DNA of 64,000 nucleotides from Anaerolineae bacterium (GCA_018432315.1 JAHDLB010000018.1:1-64000); one strand, 5' to 3'; counted from the first letter of the stretch, positions 17,856 to 29,328 are shown. Notes: a model not told the origin generated them from the sequence alone. Numbers and translations: made by a program.

Positions 17856-17950
17856 AGTCTTACGGATCCAAACACAACGCTTTCGGTGGACAATGTGGGC
17901 TTGACTGCTTTTTACGGGAAAGGAAGGGATGGGTTTGGATCCGTAAGACT
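17856..17950. repeat. 95-bp segment bounded by 18-bp perfect inverted repeats
   Basis: AGTCTTACGGATCCAAAC at 17856-17873 is the exact reverse complement of 17933-17950. The 59-nt interior has no credible ORF. The geometry fits a MITE-like element, a recombination site pair or a long hairpin. No flanking target duplication was clear. A second copy was not seen in this window. Confidence 0.65.
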
Positions 17951-18017
17951 GAATGACTACACGAAAATAATGTCGTGGTTGTGGGTCATTTCCGGTTGGC
18001 CCATGACTACGCGAACC

Positions 18018-18566
18018 CTATTCGCCGCGCTTCCATATGGCCTCAGACTTTCCAGCCTCTATATTTGCCAACCGGGCCGCGACGAACAACCAATCGGATA
18101 ACCGGTTCACGTATTTCAGCACATCGGGATTCACGTCTTCCACTGCTGCGAGCTGCACGATCCACCGCTCTCCACGGCGACACACGGTACGCGCCTGATG
18201 CAAAAATGCCCCGGACAGTCCGCCGCCGGGCAGGATGAAGTTCCTCAACTCAGGCAGCGCCCCTTCCCACGTGTCGATTTCCTGCTCAAGGCGCGCTGTC
18301 ATCTCGAACGAAACGCGCGTTATGGCAGCGTTCGCGCTCTTCGAAGGAGTCGCCAGGTCGCCCCCAACGACGAACAACTCGGACTGAACGCGTAACAACG
18401 CCTCTTCAAGCTGTGAGGCCACGCCAGCCGCCACGACCAGCCCCAAGACTGCATTCAACTCGTCAATCGTCCCGTACGCGTGCAGGCGCACGTGCCCTTT
18501 GCTAACCCGCCCGCCTGCGAACAAGCTGGTCGTTCCCTCGTCTCCGGTGCGTGTATAAATTCTCAT
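18018..18566 (-). CDS. cob(I)alamin adenosyltransferase, PduO type
   Basis: This enzyme transfers adenosyl from ATP to corrinoid cobalt to make adenosylcobalamin. The N-terminal ATP-binding motif YTRTGDEGTTSLFAGGRVSKGHVRLHAYGTIDELNAVLG is diagnostic of the PduO/MMAB family. The C-terminal ARTVCRRGERW and YVNRLSDWLFVAAR motifs are also present. The length of 182 aa is normal for a single-domain enzyme. It is the downstream neighbour of the sensor kinase gene in the same direction (28 nt gap), which could be cotranscription without functional linkage. No cobalamin riboswitch was seen. Confidence 0.94.
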   Translation of the reverse strand: MRIYTRTGDEGTTSLFAGGRVSKGHVRLHAYGTIDELNAVLGLVVAAGVASQLEEALLRVQSELFVVGGDLATPSKSANAAITRVSFEMTARLEQEIDTWEGALPELRNFILPGGGLSGAFLHQARTVCRRGERWIVQLAAVEDVNPDVLKYVNRLSDWLFVAARLANIEAGKSEAIWKRGE

Positions 18567-18594
18567 CGCAGGTCATTCCCTCCATTGATCCCGA

Positions 18595-20817
18595 TCATCG
18601 CCCACGCGCTGCCGGCAGCCACACGTGAAACGCCGTCCCCTTGCCCGGCTCACTCTCCAGCCCGATCTCCCCCTTATGACTATTGACTATCGCTCGAACG
18701 AGTGACAACCCAAGCCCCGAGCCGCCAACATGGACGACCCCTTGCTGTTGGCCCCGGTAAAACCGCTCGAAGATCTTCGATTGATCCTCGACGCGAATGC
18801 CCACACCAGTATCGACCACGTCGACCATCACACCCTGCTCATCGCCGCGCGCCTCGACCACTACGCGCCCTCCAGCAGGCGTGAACTTCACTGCATTCTC
18901 AACCAGATTGGCGAGCGCCTGCGTGAGCTGCTGCGTGTCACCGGCCACCAGTGGCAGTTCACCCGCGATCGCCAACTCCAACTGCAAGCCTTTCGACTGG
19001 GCCTGGTCGCTCACCTCGCTCACGACACGCTGCAAGATATCATCCAGTGCGCAATTCTCGAACGCCGGAGTGCCGGACTGCACGCGCTCGAGGTCCAATA
19101 TCCCACTGATGATGCGGTACATCCGCGTGAGCTGCGTCCAGACGTTATCGATGTAATAGCTCATGTCGGGGGTGAACGTATCCCGCCCGTCGTCCTGCAA
19201 CAACTCGATGTAACTCATCGCAGCCTGCAGCGGATTCTTCAAATCGTGACTCGTCATCTGGACCATCTGGCTCTTGAGTCGATCGAGCTCCTTGAGCTGC
19301 GTCACGTCATTCAGCACCACGACCCAGCCTTCTGTGCGCGGCTTGCTCAGCTCGGCGAGATGGCAGAGATAGGTCTTGCCCTGGGCTTCGATTTCGTACA
19401 CGTGCACGCGCTGCTGGCGCAAATCACGAAAAGCACGGCGCCGGTCCGGCGGCAAATAACTCCCAGGGACGAAATCGATAATGCGCCATCCCACCGGGTT
19501 GATATCCGCTTCCAGCAAATAAACCGCCGCCGGGTTGGCGAAGATGATCCGCATCTCGCGGTCAATGGCCACAACGGGATTCTCGGTACTGGTCAGCACT
19601 GTCTCCAACTGGTTCTTCGCCACTTCCAGATCGGTGGACAAATCGCGCTCTGCCTCGAACAACCGGCTGTTGGTGATTGCCACCGCTGCCTGTGGCCCCA
19701 GCAGCTCCAGCAAGTGCATGTCCTCCCGATCGAATAACTGCCCTTGCCGCCCTTGAATGCCCAGCAGAACACCGACCACCTCGTCGGCGAACATCAGCGG
19801 CACGCTGATCACCGCGCCGAACGTTTCGCGCGCCAGTGGCAGATCGGGCCGCCCCGCCCAATCTCGCCGGTAGTTGTCAACCCGCCGCCCGCGGCGTTCG
19901 AGCGCGACCGTTCCCACCACGCCCTCGCCCATCGGAATCCGGATGCCCATGTACTGCGGAGGTAGGCTGTGGACCGCTGCAAGCTCCAAATACGTGTCGC
20001 ACTTCAGGAAAATAGCCACGCCGTCGGCTCCCAACAATCCCGCCGCCTGGGCCGCAATCGTGGACAAGGCTTCGTCGAGGCGCAGCCGGCTGGTGATCGC
20101 AAGGCCAACGTCTCGCACGGCTTCCAACTGCCGAGCCTTTCCGAGCAAGGGAACCATGATCTGCTGCCGCACCACGGCGTAGCTCATCATCAACGCGGCG
20201 ACGGCGCTCACGTCCTCCGCCACTCCCAGCATTCGGAGCCTTGGGCTAAGCAGTCCTGCGATCAGCCCGCCGCAAAACAAGAGAATCCCCAATAGCAGTG
20301 TCCGCCCGCGGATCTTTTGGCGGTTCCGCCAGACCAGCCAACTGGTCGAGAGCAGAAACACCAGATAGAGAATGACCACCGGCGTGCCAAACCCGTACTG
20401 CAAAACGCCCTGCGATGTCACGTCGTATGGTCGCGGAGATTTGCTCACCAGCAGGAGCACTTGATAGCTGAGCACGACCACAAGCCCGGCCAGCGAGAGC
20501 AGGCGAAACATCCGCCCCTGGAACCCGGTCAGGACGGCGCTGTACACGTACAGGCTGATGCTCGCGCCGGCGAAGCCCACATCCAGCAGCCGCAGACCGG
20601 TCTGGATAGCCCCCTGCCCTGCTCCGACGTACGCGGCGGAGCGGGCGAGCAGCGAACCGGATGACCAGATGACGACCATCAACAGAAAGAGTGAGAAATA
20701 CCGGTTCGTTTCGCTGTTCGGATCCTGCCAAAGGATCAAGAACAGAAGCCCCAACGCCAGCGCGAGCGTGAGGCCGTTCAGAAGCAAAACAATGATATTG
20801 GCAGTCATCGCAGTCAC
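18595..20817 (-). CDS. membrane sensor histidine kinase (7TM-GAF-PAS-HisKA-HATPase)
   Basis: This 740-aa sensor kinase begins with about seven hydrophobic helices (residues 5-225), resembling the histidine-kinase N-terminal 7TM region. A GAF domain follows (about 245-395, FGAVISVPLMFADEVVGVLLG), then a PAS domain (about 405-510, ENPVVAIDREMRIIFANPAAVYLL). The HisKA domain has its phospho-histidine in MTSHDLKNPLQA at about 523. The ATPase domain has LVENAVKFTPAGG, DTGVGI and GGSGLGLSLVRAIV. It lies about 20 nt downstream of the OmpR-type regulator gene, and the two form an evident two-component pair. The signal is not deducible. Confidence 0.94.
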   Translation of the reverse strand: MTAMTANIIVLLLNGLTLALALGLLFLILWQDPNSETNRYFSLFLLMVVIWSSGSLLARSAAYVGAGQGAIQTGLRLLDVGFAGASISLYVYSAVLTGFQGRMFRLLSLAGLVVVLSYQVLLLVSKSPRPYDVTSQGVLQYGFGTPVVILYLVFLLSTSWLVWRNRQKIRGRTLLLGILLFCGGLIAGLLSPRLRMLGVAEDVSAVAALMMSYAVVRQQIMVPLLGKARQLEAVRDVGLAITSRLRLDEALSTIAAQAAGLLGADGVAIFLKCDTYLELAAVHSLPPQYMGIRIPMGEGVVGTVALERRGRRVDNYRRDWAGRPDLPLARETFGAVISVPLMFADEVVGVLLGIQGRQGQLFDREDMHLLELLGPQAAVAITNSRLFEAERDLSTDLEVAKNQLETVLTSTENPVVAIDREMRIIFANPAAVYLLEADINPVGWRIIDFVPGSYLPPDRRRAFRDLRQQRVHVYEIEAQGKTYLCHLAELSKPRTEGWVVVLNDVTQLKELDRLKSQMVQMTSHDLKNPLQAAMSYIELLQDDGRDTFTPDMSYYIDNVWTQLTRMYRIISGILDLERVQSGTPAFENCALDDILQRVVSEVSDQAQSKGLQLELAIAGELPLVAGDTQQLTQALANLVENAVKFTPAGGRVVVEARGDEQGVMVDVVDTGVGIRVEDQSKIFERFYRGQQQGVVHVGGSGLGLSLVRAIVNSHKGEIGLESEPGKGTAFHVWLPAARGR

Positions 20818-20836
20818 GGACCGGTAAAGCTACGGA

Positions 20837-21535
20837 TCAGACATTGTTCTGTTTTTCGAACCGGTAGCCAACCCGGTGTTCGGTTAGAATGTAGATCGGA
20901 TTTGCCGCGTCAGGCTCGATCTTTCGCCTTAGCTGGCTGATATACACGCGCGGATAGTACACGTCATCGATATATTCAGGCCCCCAAACTTGCTCCAACA
21001 GATCCCGCTGCGGGACGACCCGCCCGGCATTCTCCAACAGCACAACCAGCAGTTTGAATTCTGTGGGAGTCAGGTGAATCTTCTGACCGTCCACGTAGAC
21101 GTGCCTTCGCTGAAGGTCGATGCTCAAATACCCGTCGTTGTATCCGGTTTCAGTCTCCGAGCCGGACATCTGCGCCCGTCGTAGCAGCGCCTGAATTCGC
21201 GCCACAAACTCGTTCAGCCGGATTGGCTTGACCAGGTATTCGTCGGCTCCCGCATTCAACCCTTCGATGATGTCCTCCTCTGTGACCGCCTGGGCGGATA
21301 ACATCATCACTGGGGTCTCAGCAACCTCACGAATGCGCTGGCACACCGTCAGGCCATCCATTTCGGGCATCACAATGTCCAGAATCACGAGATCGGGCCG
21401 CTCGGTGTGGAACGCGCGTAAACCCTCCAGCCCGCTGCCAGCCAGCGTGACCGCAAAGCCCTCGCGGCGCAGTTTTCGCCCAAGCGAATCCCGTATGGCT
21501 AACTCATCATCGACAATCAACACTTTGGTTGTCAT
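20837..21535 (-). CDS. OmpR/PhoB-family response regulator
   Basis: The 232-aa product has a receiver domain (residues 1-120) with the acidic DDE at 9-11, phosphoacceptor D53 in LVILDIVMPEMDG and K103 in EYLVKPIRL. The winged-helix DNA-binding domain (about 135-230) has the LTPTEFKLLVVLLENAGRVVPQRDLLEQVWG and VYISQLRRKIE motifs and a C-terminal GVGYRF wing. It is directly upstream of and in the same operon as the 7TM kinase, its presumed partner. GGGGGA lies about 8 nt before the ATG. The regulon is unknown. Confidence 0.96.
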   Translation of the reverse strand: MTTKVLIVDDELAIRDSLGRKLRREGFAVTLAGSGLEGLRAFHTERPDLVILDIVMPEMDGLTVCQRIREVAETPVMMLSAQAVTEEDIIEGLNAGADEYLVKPIRLNEFVARIQALLRRAQMSGSETETGYNDGYLSIDLQRRHVYVDGQKIHLTPTEFKLLVVLLENAGRVVPQRDLLEQVWGPEYIDDVYYPRVYISQLRRKIEPDAANPIYILTEHRVGYRFEKQNNV

Positions 21536-21597
21536 TGGCGTCTATCCCCCGCTGCATACTATGTAGCCCATCACGAGCACACGGCCCTGGTTACCGC

Positions 21598-22521
21598 TCA
21601 GCCTGCCAGCAATCGCCGGACCGCTTCATCATCCGGCAGAGATGGCTGAGCACCGACTTTGGTCGTCGCCAAAGCGCCACACGCACAGGCATATCGCGTC
21701 GCTTCTGGCAGATCCATGCCCCCACGCCCCAAAGCCACCACCAGCCCCGCATTGAACGCGTCGCCCGCCCCGGTCGTATCAACCGCCTCGACGGGGAAGC
21801 TGGGCACGCGCACCCATCCCCAGGAACCGGCGGCCAGCGCTCCCTCTTTGCCCAGGGTGATTACGGCGGAGGGCACGCCCAGGCCCAGGGCACTCTTAGC
21901 GAGACGCTCATCATCCATCGCCATGACGTCGTTTTCCGAGACACCGAGCAGTTGGGCCAGCTCGATCCGGTTTGGCGTAAGCACGTCGACGGCTTGCAGT
22001 AGATCGGATGGCAAAGACTGCGCCGGGGCCGGGTTCAACACCACCTGAATGCCGTTTTTGCGCCCGAGGCGAGCCGCTTCGATAACGGACTCCACCGGAA
22101 TTTCAAGCTGAAGCAACACGACATCAGCCCGCGCAAACGCGTCGCCAGCGGCCTCGATGAGTGAGGGTGTCAGGCGCATGTTCGCCCCGGAAGCCACCGC
22201 GATGCTGTTCTCGCCATCATTAGCCACCGAAATGAGCGCGACGCCGGTCGCTTCATCTGAAACACGCTTGATATAACTGGTATCGATGCCCTCTTGTTCG
22301 TAGCCATCCAGGCACTGATCGCCGAAAGTGTCTGTGCCGACGCACGCCAGAAACGTCACCTCCGCGCCAAGACGTGCCGCCCCGACGGCCTGATTAGCCC
22401 CCTTGCCGCCCAACGCCATGACGAAGTCCCGTCCCAACACGGTTTCGCCCGGACGGGGAATATGCGGCGTCCGCACGACCAGGTCAACGTTTGCGCTCCC
22501 CACCACAACAATGCGTGCCAT
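21598..22521 (-). CDS. rbsK: PfkB-family sugar kinase, probably ribokinase
   Basis: The enzyme phosphorylates a sugar, most likely D-ribose to ribose-5-phosphate. The ribokinase pattern VVVGSANVDLVVRTPHIPRPGETVLG, the GGKGANQAVGAARLGAEV signature and the catalytic DTTGAGDAFNAG motif with the base aspartate are present. The ATG at 22521 was chosen because GAGGAAG lies about 8 nt upstream and it gives the family length of 307 aa; the frame is open to 22599. It lies downstream of aconitase but is separated from it by a terminator. No ribose transporter gene is adjacent, so the substrate is inferred from similarity only. Confidence 0.88.
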   Translation of the reverse strand: MARIVVVGSANVDLVVRTPHIPRPGETVLGRDFVMALGGKGANQAVGAARLGAEVTFLACVGTDTFGDQCLDGYEQEGIDTSYIKRVSDEATGVALISVANDGENSIAVASGANMRLTPSLIEAAGDAFARADVVLLQLEIPVESVIEAARLGRKNGIQVVLNPAPAQSLPSDLLQAVDVLTPNRIELAQLLGVSENDVMAMDDERLAKSALGLGVPSAVITLGKEGALAAGSWGWVRVPSFPVEAVDTTGAGDAFNAGLVVALGRGGMDLPEATRYACACGALATTKVGAQPSLPDDEAVRRLLAG

Positions 22522-22594
22522 GATCTGCTTCCTCACTGTCGAATGCCATCCAACCACCCTTATCTTACTCCACACCTGCGTTTTTCCGCACGTC

Positions 22595-22634
22595 AGCATA
22601 AAAAACGAGCGGCCACACGTGGTGACCGCTCGTT
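22595..22634 (-). terminator. rho-independent terminator after aconitase
   Basis: On the minus strand an AACGAGCGG ... CCGCTCGTT stem (arms at about 22626-22634 and 22604-22612) is followed directly by TTTTTATG. It lies about 30 nt beyond the aconitase stop and separates that gene from the ribokinase gene. Confidence 0.88.
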
Positions 22635-22661
22635 AAGGTCGTTATCTCCGGATAATCCCGA

Positions 22662-25385
<2,724 letters not shown>

Positions 25386-25672
25386 GCCAAACCTTCCTGT
25401 GGCTACATGCGGATGATTAATCGATATTTCAACGAATTAGAACAGAGATATCCTCTATTATACCAAGTCGCTGCGCATAGACGCACCCTGAATCCATGGA
25501 AGGCGTCCTTGTGCGCACTGGCGTCGATCGTAGCGTCTGCGCGGCTCAATTGAACTGTGCAGACGCGATTATTAGTCTTGCGGCTTTCGGGTCCTTTGCT
25601 TATAATCGTTCACTGCAAGTTCGCCGCTGCGACAGAAGTGTCACCAGCCTAATTCTACGAACCACAGGTACG

Positions 25673-27250
25673 ATGTTGCTGCAACTCCAAACCGAAACTG
25701 AAAGCTACTGGACAGAGAGCTTCGCCGTCACCGACGACGATCTCGAGCACATTTTCTCGGTGTTTCTCGATGAAGAAACCCCGCTAACCAGCCGCGAGAT
25801 CGCGCGGCTTCTGATCCAGTACCGCGCCAAACAAGAGGCACAGACACTTCGCCGCCAGATCGAAAAAGGCGAAATCTTTCAGCCTAAGAACGCCTATTCC
25901 ATCGGTCAACAACTGGTCTTTCCCGCTCTCAATTACAAAATGGGAGAGGTGATCGCACAACGCCCGGGCCACAACCCCGAGCACGGCGATTTCACCGTGA
26001 TCCAGGTCGATTTTGGCGACGGCAAATCGCGCGAGTATGCGAGCGCGCTGGCGAGCCCGCACGCGCTCAACGTAGATGTGAGCCCCGAAGCACAAAGCGC
26101 CCGCGCCAGCGAGGAAGTTGTCGATCAAATCCTGCAGCAGTATGGCGACGACATCATCTATCTGCTTGAAGATCGCCTGCGCGACACGGAAGATGTCGTG
26201 TATTTTGCCGGGCGATGGTTCCTGCGTTCGCTGCTGGCCGATGTTGGCATCGCTCGCCTGCACCTGGCCGAGGCCGTATTGGTGATGCACGAGGGTGGCC
26301 CGCTCGATACGCCCAGCATCGCCAAGGAAGTGGACCTGTCCGAGGAAGTCAACCCACGCTTGCAGGTCTTTTCGCTCGACCATGCGCTGTTTCACGACGA
26401 GCGTTTCGACGAAGTGGGCCCCGCTGGGAAAGTCCTGTGGTACCTACGCGAGATGGAGCCGGAAGAGGTCACGGCGGTTCCTGAGCGGCTGCGGTACAGC
26501 CCCATCGACTACGACTGGCGCGTTCTCCCTGAAGAGCTCGCCATACTCGAGCACGAAATCGATGACGAGTTGTCCAACCTGCGCTCGCCCGCTCGACAGG
26601 CCGATGAAGTAACGATCAGCCTGAGCTTCCCGCACCGACGAGCGGGCACCTTGCCTTTGAACTCGCAACTGCGCCATCTATTCCCAACGGCCTATGAAAC
26701 CCCGCGCATCCTGGTCACCTTCGTCGACGGACAGACCGGGGAGGAAATGACCGGCTGGGTCGTGCGCGAACATCGCTATGTCTATGGCCTTGCGGACTTC
26801 TACCGGCGCCACAAGCTGCCGGTCGGCGTCTACCTGACGGTTCGCCGCACCGACGATCCTTCGCGCGTGGCCGTGGACTTTGATGGGCACCGCCCGCGAA
26901 CAGAGTGGATCCGGCTGGCCGTTCCCGGCGATAACCGCCTCCTTTTCGAGAACCACAAGCGCTCAATCGGGGCCGATTACGACGAACTCATGATCCTCGG
27001 CGCTGACGACCTGAAGGGAGTCGATGCGCTGTGGATCAACACCGAGAATCCGGAACGCCCCCTGGTAGACACCGTCCGCGACCTTATGGGAGAACTGGTG
27101 CGTTTGAACCCACAGCGCACCGTCCATGCGAAAACGCTCTACAGCGCCGTCAACGTTTTGCGCCGGTGTCCACCGGGCCCCATCTTCGCCACGCTTGTCA
27201 TGGAACCGGAGTTCGAACACGTTGGCGGTCCGTATTGGCGACTTGCATAA
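25673..27250 (+). CDS. unknown protein with apparent tandem winged-helix modules, 525 aa
   Basis: I do not recognise this protein by name. The ATG at 25673 is preferred over the open frame that begins at 25496 because the upstream part reads as non-coding. Three regions look like small winged-helix (HARE/RpoE-delta-like) modules. They are residues 15-55 (DLEHIFSVFLDEETPLTSREIARLLI), about 180-265 (ARLHLAEAVLVMHEGGPLDTPSIAKEV, ending FDEVGPAGKVLWYL) and the C-terminal 65 residues (RPLVDTVRDLMGELVRLNPQRTVHAKTLYSAV, ending GGPYWRL). A beta-rich stretch lies between the second and third (about 310-450). It is followed 16 nt later by another unknown gene, so the two form an operon. A transcription-related or DNA-linked role is inference only. 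Confidence 0.75.
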   Translation: MLLQLQTETESYWTESFAVTDDDLEHIFSVFLDEETPLTSREIARLLIQYRAKQEAQTLRRQIEKGEIFQPKNAYSIGQQLVFPALNYKMGEVIAQRPGHNPEHGDFTVIQVDFGDGKSREYASALASPHALNVDVSPEAQSARASEEVVDQILQQYGDDIIYLLEDRLRDTEDVVYFAGRWFLRSLLADVGIARLHLAEAVLVMHEGGPLDTPSIAKEVDLSEEVNPRLQVFSLDHALFHDERFDEVGPAGKVLWYLREMEPEEVTAVPERLRYSPIDYDWRVLPEELAILEHEIDDELSNLRSPARQADEVTISLSFPHRRAGTLPLNSQLRHLFPTAYETPRILVTFVDGQTGEEMTGWVVREHRYVYGLADFYRRHKLPVGVYLTVRRTDDPSRVAVDFDGHRPRTEWIRLAVPGDNRLLFENHKRSIGADYDELMILGADDLKGVDALWINTENPERPLVDTVRDLMGELVRLNPQRTVHAKTLYSAVNVLRRCPPGPIFATLVMEPEFEHVGGPYWRLA

Positions 27251-27266
27251 CAACTAAGGGATACCC

Positions 27267-27713
27267 GTGAGCACATCTGCCAGCGCTGCCAGCCGACGCA
27301 TCAAACCCACACTCGAGACGAAGTTCCACATCGATTACGAGTGGTGGAACCGGGAGGATCGAGAGTTACGCGTCTATCTGCTCAGCCATCTGGACACGGA
27401 AAAACGCGAGTATTTTGCCGCCTATCGCGACACGGAAGAGGTGGACTGGATAGACCCGGTCACCGCCGAGGTCCAAAAGGTGGATGCGCTGCAGCGTGCT
27501 CTCCAGGAGGCAGCCCAGGCGCCCGATTTCATCACGGCGCGCACGTCTCTGGTCGACGCCGTCTTTCGCGTCTTCCTGGCGAACAATAACAAGCCTCTCA
27601 CCCCGGTCGAACTCGGTGAGATCATCGGGCGCCCTCCCATGACGATTCTCAGAACACTGGCCGGGACCAACGTTTACAAAGGAATCCGGCCCGTGATCGA
27701 GGATGAGAACTAA
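27267..27713 (+). CDS. unknown protein with probable C-terminal winged helix, 148 aa
   Basis: It starts with GTG after AAGGGA and follows the preceding unknown gene by 16 nt, so cotranscription is very likely. Residues 15-90 are mixed, with WWNREDRELRVYLLSHL and EEVDWIDP. The C-terminal 55 residues (LVDAVFRVFLANNNKPLTPVELGEIIGRPPMTILRTL) resemble a helix-turn-helix, with a wing-like GTNVYKGIRPVIED end. That end recalls the HARE-like modules of the upstream protein. The pair may form a complex, but this is inference from layout and fold pattern. Confidence 0.72.
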   Translation: MSTSASAASRRIKPTLETKFHIDYEWWNREDRELRVYLLSHLDTEKREYFAAYRDTEEVDWIDPVTAEVQKVDALQRALQEAAQAPDFITARTSLVDAVFRVFLANNNKPLTPVELGEIIGRPPMTILRTLAGTNVYKGIRPVIEDEN

Positions 27714-27742
27714 CCGCTTCGTCCACCACGACAACCGATTTC

Positions 27743-27818
27743 GCCCCTGTAGCTCAGTGGATAGAGCAACCGCCTTCTAAGCGGCAGGCCGAGGGTTCGA
27801 GTCCCCCCAGGGGCGCCA
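27743..27818 (+). tRNA. tRNA-Arg (anticodon TCT)
   Basis: The acceptor GCCCCTG pairs with CAGGGGC, followed by discriminator G and an encoded CCA. The D-arm is GCTCAGTGGATAGAGC, the anticodon loop CTTCTAA gives TCT, and the T-arm is GAGGGTTCGAGTCCCCC. All standard class I elements are present. Confidence 0.97.
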
Positions 27819-27823
27819 CACAA

Positions 27824-27855
27824 CGAAAAATGCCCGTCATACTCCGGCGGGCATT
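27824..27855 (-). terminator. terminator for the BTAD regulator gene
   Basis: On the minus strand AATGCCCG (27855-27848) pairs with CGGGCATT (27836-27829) over an 11-nt loop and runs into TTTCG. It lies about 25 nt past the regulator's stop. The same hairpin would also fold in the transcript leaving tRNA-Arg on the plus strand, but with no T-run there. Confidence 0.7.
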
Positions 27856-27878
27856 CCATTCCGTAGCACACCTGACCA

Positions 27879-29150
27879 TCAGGACATGATGGCAGCGTAT
27901 AGCTCTTGCGTCTCCGCGTCCGGCTCTTTGCCGTCCAGTTTCAGCTTCTCGACCAGCTTCTGGTAGTGTGCCGCCGCCTCGCTGCGCCGCCCGAGATTCG
28001 CGTACAACTGCATGATCTGGCGATGGATCGGCTCGTAGCGATCGTTCTCCGAAACCGCGCGCAACAGCAAGCCCAGCGCATTCTCTTGCCGGCCCTCTTC
28101 CAGCCGGATCCGCGCCATTTCGCTCAACGCCTCCAGGTATCCGGTCTGGTAGTCGCTCCGCCGCTGGACGATCCAATCGTCGCTGTGGCCCTGCAGGAAC
28201 GGGCCGCGATAGAGGTCGATCGCATCCTGCCACACAGCCGGCTTGTCTTCTGTCTCCGGCGACCGGCCCTTCACCAGCGCCCCGACAAAGGCCATGATGT
28301 CGTAGTAGATCGACACGTCCGGATTGACGCGGTAGTATCCCCCCTCGTGCACCAACACGTCGAAGTCCAGCGCTTTGTGCAGCCGGCGCTTGGTCACATG
28401 GAACACATTCACCGCCTGATCGTTGTCCAGGTCCGGCCAGAACGCCTGGCAAATCTCCGAGCGCGTCACCACCGGGCGATCCAGCGCGAAGAAGAACAGC
28501 AGCCGCGGCAGGTGCCCTTCCCAGGTATCGATGGGCTTGCCGTTCAGCAACACGTATCCCGGCCCCAGCGCGAACACTTCGAGCTTGGTTTCCCCTTCGG
28601 TTTTCATGCCATAGAAATCCTGAGCCACCAGGTGATCGTCCTGCAGGATGACCGCCTTCTTCTGGGCAATGAACGACACCCACGGCAAGCGCGGCAGCGT
28701 GCGGCTGTTGATCACGAGCTTGCAGTGCGCCGGCAGATTCGTGATCGCGCCCTCGACAAACGTCTGGAGATCGTCAGCGCTGTCGGTCCGGTCATACTCA
28801 TCCAGGATGAGCAAAAACGGCTCGTCGCTCAGATCGCTCAAATCGGAGATGAACGCCGACAGCAACACGTCCAGGTCTTCCTCGGTCTCGAAATGGACCT
28901 GGTTGAGATAGCGACCGAAGGTCGGATGCTGGTTCGCCAGATCGTGCGTGATGCCGGACAAAAAAGATCGAACATTGACATCGTCCGGACCCATAGCATA
29001 ATAGAAGACCTGTATGTCGGGGTCATTCATCAGTTGTGCGACGAGCATCGACCGGTACCGGCTCGCCGGGTGAAGGAGAACCACACTGGCATCAGGCGTG
29101 CGATCTTGAAACGCTTGATACGAAGCTGCAATCAAACCGTTCAGTTCCAT
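27879..29150 (-). CDS. BTAD-type regulator with a degenerate MalT-like ATPase domain
   Basis: The 423-aa product has an N-terminal region (1-190) laid out like MalT/LuxR-family STAND ATPases. It shows a Walker B-like LLILDEYDR at about 125 and the sensor segment LPAHCKLVINSRTLPRLPW. The place of the Walker A loop (about 25-35) reads LLHPASRYRSMLVAQL without the GxxGxGKT glycines or lysine, so ATP binding is probably lost. A small winged-helix unit follows (about 190-270, LEVFALGPGYVLLNGKPI ... EICQAFWPDL ... VTKRRLHKAL). A bacterial transcriptional activation domain of TPR-like helices fills about 275-420. It is read away from the gene at 29423 and has its own terminator. Confidence 0.85.
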   Translation of the reverse strand: MELNGLIAASYQAFQDRTPDASVVLLHPASRYRSMLVAQLMNDPDIQVFYYAMGPDDVNVRSFLSGITHDLANQHPTFGRYLNQVHFETEEDLDVLLSAFISDLSDLSDEPFLLILDEYDRTDSADDLQTFVEGAITNLPAHCKLVINSRTLPRLPWVSFIAQKKAVILQDDHLVAQDFYGMKTEGETKLEVFALGPGYVLLNGKPIDTWEGHLPRLLFFFALDRPVVTRSEICQAFWPDLDNDQAVNVFHVTKRRLHKALDFDVLVHEGGYYRVNPDVSIYYDIMAFVGALVKGRSPETEDKPAVWQDAIDLYRGPFLQGHSDDWIVQRRSDYQTGYLEALSEMARIRLEEGRQENALGLLLRAVSENDRYEPIHRQIMQLYANLGRRSEAAAHYQKLVEKLKLDGKEPDAETQELYAAIMS

Positions 29151-29328
29151 GATGCTTATAGTCCCTTGTATTGTTTGGTGAATAGAGATACTCCTAGTAT
29201 AGTCCCATTAGCCCGATAAGGCAAGGACTAAGGTAATCGTACTTGCCACTTACGGGCCTGAATGCGATCTCACATCCCGGCTGTTTGACATTTTACCTAC
29301 CCTCCCGCCCGTCCGATCAGGCTGCACC

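Larger units (their letters stand above)
16858..18017. other. gene-poor region of about 1.2 kb with inverted repeats
   Basis: No reading frame here looks like a real protein: all are short, overlap on both strands and are of mixed composition. What it holds is a GAAC-N4-GTTC palindrome at 17237-17248, a TTATATTAG-rich patch at 17160-17172, an 18-bp perfect inverted repeat framing 17856-17950, and a near-repeat ATGACTACACGAA / ATGACTACGCGAA (about 17953 and 18003). The mix of lost coding capacity and repeats next to a recombinase suggests decayed mobile DNA, but no transposase remnant could be identified with confidence. Confidence 0.5.

Noticed and set aside
27203-27214. GAACCGGAGTTC match to the LexA-type pattern
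   Set aside because: It lies within the coding end of the unknown gene at 25673-27250 and explains no promoter.
27906-29219. 437-aa open frame on the plus strand
   Set aside because: Antisense to the BTAD regulator, which has clear domains and its own terminator.
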